A stretch of DNA of 14,064 nucleotides from an uncultured Lachnospiraceae bacterium (GTDB taxonomy: Bacteria > Bacillota_A > Clostridia > Lachnospirales > Lachnospiraceae), in NCBI GenBank assembly GCA_910585355.1, contig CAJUDN010000009.1, positions 22,349 to 36,412 of the forward strand. The letters are read 5' to 3'. This document shows, piece by piece, positions 1 to 5,950 of this stretch. The position numbers and the translations under genes were made by a program. Every line of letters begins with the position of its first letter. Position 1 is the stretch's first letter. The notes under the pieces were generated by a model. It saw only the letters and a program-made list of their open reading frames with translations, had not been told where the DNA came from and made no database searches.

Positions 1-51
1 ACGCATTTTTCCCTTGAAATTTTCGCAAGGCTGAACTGTTACAAAAAACTA

Positions 52-80
52 TTGACTTTTGGGCTGAAATCGGCTAATAT
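52..80 (+). promoter_or_regulatory. Probable sigma-A promoter of the metK unit
   Basis: The -35 hexamer TTGACT (52-57) and the -10 hexamer TAATAT (75-80) are separated by 17 bp. Transcription would start near 87, about 60 nt before the SAM riboswitch aptamer, which fits a promoter feeding the riboswitch and metK. A TATAAT at 92-97 has no matching -35 and is the weaker choice. Confidence 0.65.
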
Positions 81-145
81 ACTGCCTGTAATATAATTGT
101 TCAGAACAGTTATCTTATAACAATAAAAGAGAGAGTTCGCAATAT

Positions 146-264
146 CCCTTATTCAGAGTGATGGAGGTACATAGGACCTGTGAAGTCACGGCAACCCCTG
201 CTAATCGCGGCAAGTGAGAAGGCAGGAAGGTGCCAACCTGAGCGAGTAATCGAGCAATAAGAGG
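146..264 (+). ncRNA. SAM-I (S-box) riboswitch aptamer
   Basis: The stretch carries the hallmark S-box segments in order: CAGAGTGATGGAGG after the closing stem, the CTGTGAAGTCACGGCAACC core, and AAGGTGCCAACCTGAGCGAG. The P1 helix is formed by CTTATT (148-153) and AATAAG (256-261), extended by flanking G-C pairs. It lies upstream of metK, whose product makes SAM, so binding SAM should shut off transcription of the gene that produces it. A rho-independent terminator follows at 287-322, as expected of an OFF switch acting on transcription. The class call rests on recognised motifs, not a covariance-model search. Confidence 0.93.
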
Positions 265-286
265 ATTTGATGGAGTATGTTTTATC

Positions 287-322
287 AAGTCCGCTTAGAG
301 AATTTTTGGCGGACTTTTTCTT
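287..322 (+). terminator. Riboswitch expression-platform terminator
   Basis: The perfect 8-bp stem AAGTCCGC (287-294) / GCGGACTT (309-316) has a 14-nt loop and runs straight into TTTTTC and further T-rich sequence. It sits 23 nt after the P1 helix of the S-box aptamer, so it is the likely regulated intrinsic terminator. The competing antiterminator pairing could not be assigned with certainty. Confidence 0.85.
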
Positions 323-323
323 A

Positions 324-390
324 TTTCATAGGAAAGGCCCTGCTGCGTTAATACATAAATGTAAGATGGAGAAAGGTACTTCCTATGAAA
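324..390 (+). repeat. Inverted repeat in the metK leader (11-bp arms)
   Basis: TTTCATAGGAA (324-334) is perfectly complementary to TTCCTATGAAA (380-390), with 45 nt between them. The element starts within the T-rich tail of the riboswitch terminator. Its role is unknown: it could be a small palindromic insertion element or a leader RNA hairpin. Confidence 0.6.
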
Positions 391-401
391 CAAAAGCACT
401 T

Positions 402-423
402 CGTGCGTGAATGCACGTTTTTT
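402..423 (+). terminator. Weak terminator-like hairpin in the metK leader
   Basis: CGTGC (402-406) and GCACG (413-417) form a 5-bp stem followed directly by TTTTTT (418-423). The short stem makes termination uncertain, but the shape and T-run are right. If active, it would be a second stop between the riboswitch and metK. Confidence 0.35.
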
Positions 424-428
424 GTGCC

Positions 429-502
429 AGAGCGTGTTTGAAAATTCATTCTCATCATCTGCATGCCCCGCTTTGCAGGAAAGCAATTTTCAAACGTGCT
501 CT
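429..502 (+). repeat. Long palindromic element upstream of metK
   Basis: Arms AGAGCGTGTTTGAAAATT (429-446) and AATTTTCAAACGTGCTCT (485-502) pair along all 18 positions as RNA, with two G-U wobbles at 434/497 and 435/496. Inside, CTGCA (459-463) and TGCAG (474-478) form a second short stem. A bounded, stable palindrome like this resembles dispersed intergenic repeats of the REP/MITE kind, but only one copy is visible here. It ends about 60 nt before the metK start. Confidence 0.7.
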
Positions 503-563
503 AAAACGGGTCGGAAACTGAAAACAGGAGACGGCATGAGGCACGTACAAGAAAGGAGAAAAA

Positions 564-1751
564 ATGGAAAAGAGACTTTTTACATCTGAGTCTGTAACAG
601 AGGGACATCCGGACAAAATGTGTGACGCGATTTCAGATGCAATTTTGGATGCACTGATGGAGCGAGATCCTATGAGCCGTGTGGCCTGCGAGACCTGCGC
701 TACTACAGGTCTTGTGATGGTTATGGGAGAAATTACCACAAAGGCTTATGTGGACATTCAGAAAATCGTTCGTGAAACAGTTCGGGAGATTGGATATGAC
801 AGGGCAAAGTATGGCTTTGACTGTGATACCTGTGGAGTGATTGTGGCCATCGACGAGCAGTCCACAGATATTGCCATGGGTGTCAACAAGGCTCTGGAGG
901 CCAGAGAGAACTCCATGACTGAGGGAGAACTTGAGGCCATCGGCGCCGGAGATCAGGGAATGATGTTTGGCTTTGCAAGCAATGAGACCGAGGAGTATAT
1001 GCCTTACCCCATCGCTTTGGCACATAAGCTGGCAAGACAGCTCACAAAAGTAAGAAAGGATGGAACTCTTTCCTATTTGAGACCGGACGGAAAGACACAG
1101 GTAACTGTGGAATATGACGAAAACGGAAAACCGTACCGTCTGGATGCGGTGGTGCTGTCCACGCAGCACGATGAGGCTGTGACACAGGAAAGAATCCATG
1201 AAGACATAAAGAAATATGTGTTTGACGTGGTTCTTCCGAAAGAGATGGTGGATGAGAATACCAAGTTCTTTATCAATCCCACAGGACGTTTTGTAATCGG
1301 CGGTCCTCACGGAGACAGCGGACTCACAGGAAGAAAAATCATTGTGGATACTTATGGCGGATACGCCCGCCATGGCGGCGGTGCGTTCTCCGGAAAGGAC
1401 TGCACCAAGGTAGACCGTTCTGCGGCATATGCGGCAAGATATGTAGCCAAAAATATTGTGGCAGCAGGTCTGGCGGATAAGTGTGAGGTCCAGCTTTCTT
1501 ACGCCATCGGAGTGGCTCATCCCACGTCCATCGCAGTGGATACTTTCAAAACCGGTAAGGTATCTGACGAAAGACTGGTGGAAATGATCCGCGAAAACTT
1601 TGATCTGCGTCCGGCCGGAATTATCCGGATGCTGGACCTTCGCAGGCCTATCTATAAACAGACGGCCGCCTATGGACATTTTGGCCGAACCGATTTGGAT
1701 CTTCCGTGGGAGAAGCTTGACAAGGCGGAAGTACTGAAGAAATATTTGTAA
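564..1751 (+). CDS. metK: S-adenosylmethionine synthase MetK
   Basis: MetK makes S-adenosylmethionine from methionine and ATP, releasing phosphate and pyrophosphate, in the cytoplasm. At 395 residues it has the normal family length. Visible family motifs are the N-terminal GHPDK (14-18, with the catalytic His and Lys), the GAGDQG methionine/ATP loop at 127-132 leading into MFGFA, and the glycine-rich GGGAFSGKD loop at 271-279. The ATG at 564 is fixed by a strong AAAGGAG 5 nt upstream and by the N-terminus matching the family (EKRLFTSESVTEGHPDK). Expression is very probably governed by the SAM-I riboswitch upstream. A small lipoprotein gene begins 15 nt after the stop and is likely cotranscribed. 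Nothing appears truncated or frameshifted. Confidence 0.98.
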   Translation: MEKRLFTSESVTEGHPDKMCDAISDAILDALMERDPMSRVACETCATTGLVMVMGEITTKAYVDIQKIVRETVREIGYDRAKYGFDCDTCGVIVAIDEQSTDIAMGVNKALEARENSMTEGELEAIGAGDQGMMFGFASNETEEYMPYPIALAHKLARQLTKVRKDGTLSYLRPDGKTQVTVEYDENGKPYRLDAVVLSTQHDEAVTQERIHEDIKKYVFDVVLPKEMVDENTKFFINPTGRFVIGGPHGDSGLTGRKIIVDTYGGYARHGGGAFSGKDCTKVDRSAAYAARYVAKNIVAAGLADKCEVQLSYAIGVAHPTSIAVDTFKTGKVSDERLVEMIRENFDLRPAGIIRMLDLRRPIYKQTAAYGHFGRTDLDLPWEKLDKAEVLKKYL

Positions 1752-1766
1752 AGGAGTTCTGCTGAC

Positions 1767-2258
1767 ATGAGAAAGGTATGTTTATTGCTTGCTCTGGGCG
1801 TAATCCTCAGCGTTTCGGGCTGCACCAGAGGGCAGGCTGAAGAAGAAACAGCAAAGGAAACAGCGGAAGAAGAGACAGAGACGGTTAGACGCAGGCTTGA
1901 AATTTATTCTGCAGAAGACAGCGGCACGATTCTCGCCACGATTGAGGATCAGGAAACTGTGAATAAATTAATGGACGATTCTGGGTGGACGGATGTTGAA
2001 AAAGCGCCGGAAGGTCTGGAGCCGGAATACGGAATCGTGATATGGCAGGAGAAGAAGGTAAACTACAAGCTTCCTGAGGGTACGGAGCCGGAGCTTGAGA
2101 TCATTGAGACCATTACAACTTTTAAGGATTCTGACTATATTGAAAAGGTGTATTCCCAGAATGCGGTAAAAAACACCATGCTGCCCGTCAGCGCTGTCGG
2201 ATTTTATTATACTGTTCCGGAAGAGTTTTTTGAGCTTTTGCAGGATGTATTAAAATAG
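1767..2258 (+). CDS. Small lipoprotein of unknown function
   Basis: This 163-residue protein begins with a lipoprotein signal: MRKVC, a hydrophobic run LLLALGVILSVSG, and a cysteine at residue 19 in a VSGC lipobox. It should therefore be lipidated and held on the outer face of the membrane. A Glu/Thr-rich linker (about 24-41) follows, then a mixed alpha/beta-looking domain starting RRLEIYSAEDSGTIL. I do not recognise the domain and assign no function. The start has AAGGAG (1752-1757) 9 nt upstream. Only 15 nt separate it from metK, so it probably lies in the same riboswitch-controlled transcript. It is followed by the large hairpin at 2287-2395. Confidence 0.8.
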   Translation: MRKVCLLLALGVILSVSGCTRGQAEEETAKETAEEETETVRRRLEIYSAEDSGTILATIEDQETVNKLMDDSGWTDVEKAPEGLEPEYGIVIWQEKKVNYKLPEGTEPELEIIETITTFKDSDYIEKVYSQNAVKNTMLPVSAVGFYYTVPEEFFELLQDVLK

Positions 2259-2286
2259 TAAAAGGGGCAATGGAAGCGCAGTGGTC

Positions 2287-2395
2287 GCGGGAATTGCCGG
2301 GAAATGAGATAATCCTGAACAGGGGCGAATATGGCTCGCATGAGTCATATCCGCCCCTGAAAGTTTTAATATCGGTATTTTCCGGCAGTTCCCGT
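2287..2395. terminator. Nested hairpin between convergent genes, probable bidirectional terminator
   Basis: The inner hairpin 2321-2358 has 17 stem positions (one A-C mismatch, one wobble) around a GCAT loop, with AGGGGCG/CGCCCCT-type arms. It is enclosed by an outer stem, 2287-2305 with 2377-2395, that pairs across 19 positions using three G-U wobbles. It lies 28 nt after the lipoprotein stop and 14 nt after the hutI stop, so it can serve both convergent units. T-runs beside either stem are weak, so classic intrinsic termination is not certain. Confidence 0.6.
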
Positions 2396-2409
2396 TGTTT
2401 CGGGGAATT

Positions 2410-3663
2410 CTACCATTCTTTTTGATAAACAGTTTCCCCGTTTTTGATTACGGTTTCCACCAGATTGATTGCTGTATGGTAGGGCATGTAGTGGACAGAG
2501 GGATATTTCAGGATAACAATATCAGCATTTTTTCCCTTTTCCAGGCTTCCTATGGTGTCAGCCCGTCCCACAGCGGCGGCGCCGTTGATGGTCAGTGCGG
2601 AAATTACCTCTTCAATGGACATATTCATATAAATGCAGCCGAGGGCCACCAGAAGCGGGATGCTGTTGGTAAAGCAGCTTCCGGGGTTTAAATCGGAGGC
2701 CAGAGCAACGGCGCAGCCGTTGTCGATCATTTTTCTGGCGGGAGCGAAGGGTTCTTTTAAGCAGAAAGCAGTAGCCGGCAGCAGAGTGCTGATAACGCCT
2801 GCTTTTGCCATCTGGCGGATTCCCTCATCGGAGGCCTTTAACAGATGATCTGCGGAGCAGGCTCCGGTCCTGGAAGCCAGTTCCGCGCCGCCAAAGGAAA
2901 ACATCTCGTCTGCGTGAACCTTGAGCTTAAAGCCCATTTCCTTTGCCTTAGTCAGGTAGTATTCCGAATCTTCAATTCCAAATACTCCCTTTTCGCAGAA
3001 AATATCCGCAAACTCAGCGAGCCGTTCTCTTCGGACAACGGGCATTACATCAGTAAGCAGCATATCAATGAATTCCCGTTCTTTTCCCTTATATTGGGGG
3101 AGAACGCTGTGGGGCCCAAGGAAAGTGGTTACAATATCCACCGGATGGGAGGCGTCGAGCTGTTTCATGGCCCGAAGCTGCTTTAACTCGGTTTCACAGT
3201 CCATGCCGTAGCCGCTCTTTCCCTCCACCGTAGTCACACCGAATTCCAGCATACGGTTTAAACGTTCCATGCCGATGGCGGTGAGCTCCTCCAGGGAGGC
3301 TTTTCTTGTGGGGGAGACGGTGGCATTGATGCCGCCGCCCCGCTCCATAATAGACATATAGGTATCGCCCTTTAAGCGCCAGGAGAATTCTTCTGCCCGA
3401 TAACCGCCGAAAATAAAGTGGGTATGGGAATCCACAAAGCCCGGGAGAACGGTTTTTCCAGAGGCGTCCATGACATCATATTCCGACAAGGTAATGAGTT
3501 TATCCAGTTCCTCTGTTTTTCCCACGGCATAAATTTTCTGGTCATGAATCAGGACGCCGCCGTCCGGAATCAGGCCGATTTCAGACATTTCATGACCTTT
3601 TTTAGGAGCAGAACCCTGACAGGTAACTAACTCTGATGCATGACGGATATAGCGTTTTTTCAT
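2410..3663 (-). CDS. hutI: Imidazolonepropionase HutI
   Basis: HutI hydrolyses 4-imidazolone-5-propionate to N-formimino-L-glutamate, the third step of histidine breakdown. It is a metal-dependent amidohydrolase. With the start at 3663 it has 417 residues, the usual size. The metal-site signature DSHTHF places its two histidines at 80 and 82. Further ligand motifs are HADE (His250), SADH (His273) and SDLNPGS (Asp324); GKSGYGMD is also typical. The frame is open 17 codons further, to 3714, but that would overlap hutU. The ATG at 3663 has AGGAG a few bases upstream and gives the familiar N-terminus, so it is preferred. It lies 16 nt after hutU in the same transcript and converges on the lipoprotein gene. 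Confidence 0.95.
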   Translation of the reverse strand: MKKRYIRHASELVTCQGSAPKKGHEMSEIGLIPDGGVLIHDQKIYAVGKTEELDKLITLSEYDVMDASGKTVLPGFVDSHTHFIFGGYRAEEFSWRLKGDTYMSIMERGGGINATVSPTRKASLEELTAIGMERLNRMLEFGVTTVEGKSGYGMDCETELKQLRAMKQLDASHPVDIVTTFLGPHSVLPQYKGKEREFIDMLLTDVMPVVRRERLAEFADIFCEKGVFGIEDSEYYLTKAKEMGFKLKVHADEMFSFGGAELASRTGACSADHLLKASDEGIRQMAKAGVISTLLPATAFCLKEPFAPARKMIDNGCAVALASDLNPGSCFTNSIPLLVALGCIYMNMSIEEVISALTINGAAAVGRADTIGSLEKGKNADIVILKYPSVHYMPYHTAINLVETVIKNGETVYQKEW

Positions 3664-3679
3664 GGGAGATTCTCCTGTT

Positions 3680-5704
3680 CTACTTTTTAGTGACATCGTT
3701 AAATACTTTTTCAATTAAGGCGTCGTCTGCAATGTACGGCATGGTAATTGCGTCGGAGCCGGCGAATTTCCGGTTGTATTCCGCAACAGTCTCGATGGAG
3801 TGTTCGTTGCGGGCCCAGCTTCTTCTGGAAACGCCTACCATGGTATCCCACGGAATCGCTTCGCGGATGATCTGGTCTGTCATCTCGGAACCGTCGAGCA
3901 CAAGACCGAAGCCGCCGTTGATGGCCTTACCGATTCCGGTGCCGCCGCCGTTATGAAGAGCCACTAAGGTCATGCCGCGGGCTGCGTTTCCTGCGTAGCA
4001 GTGAGTAGCCATGTCGGCAGTAAAGTTGGAGCCGTCATAAATATTGGAAGTTTCACGGTAGGGGGAATCGGTTCCGCCTGTATCGTGGTGGTCGCGTCCC
4101 AGCATAACCGGACCGATTTCTCCATTTCTTACCATCTCATTGAATTTTAAGGCAATGTCGCGGCGGCCAAGGGCATCCTGGTAGAGGATACGGCACTGGG
4201 TGCCTACAACAAGCTGATTTTTCTCGGCGTCACGGATCCAGACCCAGTTGTCGCGGTCCTGGAACCGGCGGTTGGGATCGATGATTTCCATGGCGGCGTG
4301 GTCTGTTTTGATTAAGTCCTCATGCTTACCGGACAGGCAGCACCAGCGGAACGGGCCATAGCCATAGTCAAACAGCTCCGGTCCGAGAATGTCTTCCACA
4401 TAGGACGGGAAAATAAAGCCTTCGGAGGTGTCCACGCCGTTTTTGGAAATTTCCTTGTTTCCGGCATCAAATACGGCTTTCATGAATGCATTTCCGTAAT
4501 CGAAGAAATAAGAGCCGCGTTCAACCAGGGTCCGGATCAGATGGAAGTGTTTTGTCAAGGACTGGTTCACCAGTTCACAGAATTTCTCTTTGTCATGGTC
4601 CAGCATTTCGGTTCTCTGGGCAAAAGTAAGACCCTGAGGGCAGTAGCCGCCGTCATAGGGAACATGGCAGGAGGTCTGGTCGGAAAGCAGGTCGACGGCA
4701 ATGTTGTTGTCAACGGCATATTCCAGAAGATCCACGATATTTCCATGGAAGGCGATGGACATGGGTTCTTTCTTTTCCATATAAGAATGAGCCAGACGGA
4801 AGGCTTCTTCGGGAGATTCGGTAATCAGTTTCACCCAGCCCTGGCTGTGCCTGGTTTCAATACGAGAGGAATCCACCTCGGCCACAATACCCACGCCGCC
4901 TGCAATTTCGATGGCCTTGGGCTGTGCGCCGCTCATTCCGCCGAGACCGCTGGTTACGAACAGATGGCCTGCCAGGTCTCCGTCGGCAGGAACGCCAAGG
5001 AATTTACGGCCTGCGTTTAAAAGGGTATTGAAGGTGCCGTGCACAATACCCTGAGGTCCGATGTACATCCATCCTCCGGCAGTCATCTGGCCATAGGAGG
5101 AGCAGCCCATGGCGGTTGCCCTGGCCCAGGCTGCGGGATTGTCTCCTTCCCCTACCATAAGACCGTTGGTAATTACCACACGGGGGGCCTGTTTGTGGGA
5201 GTGGAACAGTCCGAGAGGATGTCCGGACATTACAACCAGAGTCTGCTCATCGGTCAGCACCTCCAGATACTTTTTAAGGAGCTGGTACTGCATCCAGTTC
5301 TGGCATACCTGTCCGGTTTCACCGTAGGTAACCAGCTCGTAAGGATAAAGAGCCACCTCATGATTTAAGTTATTGTCAATCATAACCTGAAACGCTTTGC
5401 CCTGGACACAGTTTCCCTTGTATTCATTGATGGGTTTTCCGTAGATGCGCTCCTTCGGCATGAAACGGTAGCCGTAGATACGGCCGTGTGTCAAAAGTTC
5501 TTCCATGAATTCCGGTGCAAGGGCTTCATGGAGTTCTTCCGGCACATAGCGGAGAGCGTTTTTTACCGCCAGCTTTTTTTCATGGTCAGACAGAGTCAGC
5601 TCACGCATAGGGGCGCGGCGGATCCCTTCTTTAAACACGGGATAATCCGGGAGCACCGGATCCAGCTTGATTGTCATGGCATTTCCAATCTCTTTGTTGG
5701 TCAT
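3680..5704 (-). CDS. hutU: Urocanate hydratase HutU, long form
   Basis: HutU adds water to urocanate, giving 4-imidazolone-5-propionate, using tightly bound NAD+. The conserved core is plain: YGQMTAGGWMYIGPQG (about 204-219), TSGLGGMSGAQPKA (about 251-264, NAD site), AEVDSSRIETRHSQGW, GPFRWCCLSG, LGRDHHDTGG and LHNGGGTGIG. At about 674 residues it is over 100 longer than the roughly 555-residue enzymes of Pseudomonas and Bacillus, and resembles the animal-type long form; the extra length includes an N-terminal extension. The ATG at 5716 gives four more residues but has AAGG abutting it with no spacer. The ATG at 5704 has AAGGA 11 nt upstream and is chosen here; neither is ideal. It is the first gene of the hutU-hutI operon, divergent from the regulator. 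Confidence 0.95.
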   Translation of the reverse strand: MTNKEIGNAMTIKLDPVLPDYPVFKEGIRRAPMRELTLSDHEKKLAVKNALRYVPEELHEALAPEFMEELLTHGRIYGYRFMPKERIYGKPINEYKGNCVQGKAFQVMIDNNLNHEVALYPYELVTYGETGQVCQNWMQYQLLKKYLEVLTDEQTLVVMSGHPLGLFHSHKQAPRVVITNGLMVGEGDNPAAWARATAMGCSSYGQMTAGGWMYIGPQGIVHGTFNTLLNAGRKFLGVPADGDLAGHLFVTSGLGGMSGAQPKAIEIAGGVGIVAEVDSSRIETRHSQGWVKLITESPEEAFRLAHSYMEKKEPMSIAFHGNIVDLLEYAVDNNIAVDLLSDQTSCHVPYDGGYCPQGLTFAQRTEMLDHDKEKFCELVNQSLTKHFHLIRTLVERGSYFFDYGNAFMKAVFDAGNKEISKNGVDTSEGFIFPSYVEDILGPELFDYGYGPFRWCCLSGKHEDLIKTDHAAMEIIDPNRRFQDRDNWVWIRDAEKNQLVVGTQCRILYQDALGRRDIALKFNEMVRNGEIGPVMLGRDHHDTGGTDSPYRETSNIYDGSNFTADMATHCYAGNAARGMTLVALHNGGGTGIGKAINGGFGLVLDGSEMTDQIIREAIPWDTMVGVSRRSWARNEHSIETVAEYNRKFAGSDAITMPYIADDALIEKVFNDVTKK

Positions 5705-5752
5705 AGGGGTGTTCATCCTTTCTTTAAAATATTTTCCTGTTACTTAATAAGT

Positions 5753-5782
5753 ATCATACTAAAAAAGAGTCCAAAAAACGTC
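5753..5782 (-). promoter_or_regulatory. hutUI promoter with SARP-like direct heptamers
   Basis: Reading the minus strand, heptamer GACGTTT (5782-5776) is followed by 4 bp, heptamer GACTCTT (5771-5765), 6 bp (TTTTAG), then the -10 hexamer TATGAT (5758-5753). The only -35-like hexamer, TAGACG at 5784-5779, is 20 bp from the -10 and poor, suggesting dependence on an activator. Transcription would start near 5746, giving a 30-40 nt leader to hutU. The arrangement matches the hutH promoter position for position in its spacing. Confidence 0.65.
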
Positions 5783-5849
5783 TATAAATAATAACCTTTT
5801 CGGCACTTCCGCTGCCGGGCGCGTGAAAGTTTCCTATTAACATGGACGG

Positions 5850-5878
5850 TTGACAGGGATTTGGACGTTTTGTATACT
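5850..5878 (+). promoter_or_regulatory. Consensus promoter of the BTAD regulator gene, with internal heptamer
   Basis: A perfect -35 TTGACA (5850-5855), a 17-bp spacer and -10 TATACT (5873-5878) form a near-ideal sigma-A promoter. The spacer contains TTTGGACGTTTT (5860-5871), which is identical to the core of the hutH promoter. Only one heptamer copy is present, just 2 bp from the -10, so binding here would more likely block than activate. Confidence 0.75.
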
Positions 5879-5950
5879 GAAAACAACGAATGAAGAGTAT
5901 ATCAGGGAACAGCGGCCGGAGAACAGTAACCGGAGAACAGGAGGGAAATT

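Larger units (their letters stand above)
267..563 (+). other. Long non-coding metK leader downstream of the riboswitch
   Basis: About 300 nt separate the aptamer from metK. They hold the riboswitch terminator and the palindromes listed separately. Short open frames here overlap the palindromes or run antisense and show no credible ribosome binding site. Only the last bases (GAAAGGAGAAAAA, 551-563) are clearly functional, as the metK ribosome binding site. Confidence 0.7.

Noticed and set aside
633..1679. Antisense open frame of 348 codons inside metK
   Set aside because: It is the complement of a well-conserved gene. No ribosome binding site or recognisable motif was seen, and the long frame follows from the codon bias of metK.
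4322..5020. Plus-strand open frame of 232 codons inside hutU
   Set aside because: It is a shadow of a clearly functional minus-strand gene, with no recognisable domain or start signal.
5801..5817. CGGCA/TGCCG hairpin between the divergent promoters
   Set aside because: The 5-bp stem lies upstream of both predicted start sites and would not be transcribed; it is probably chance.
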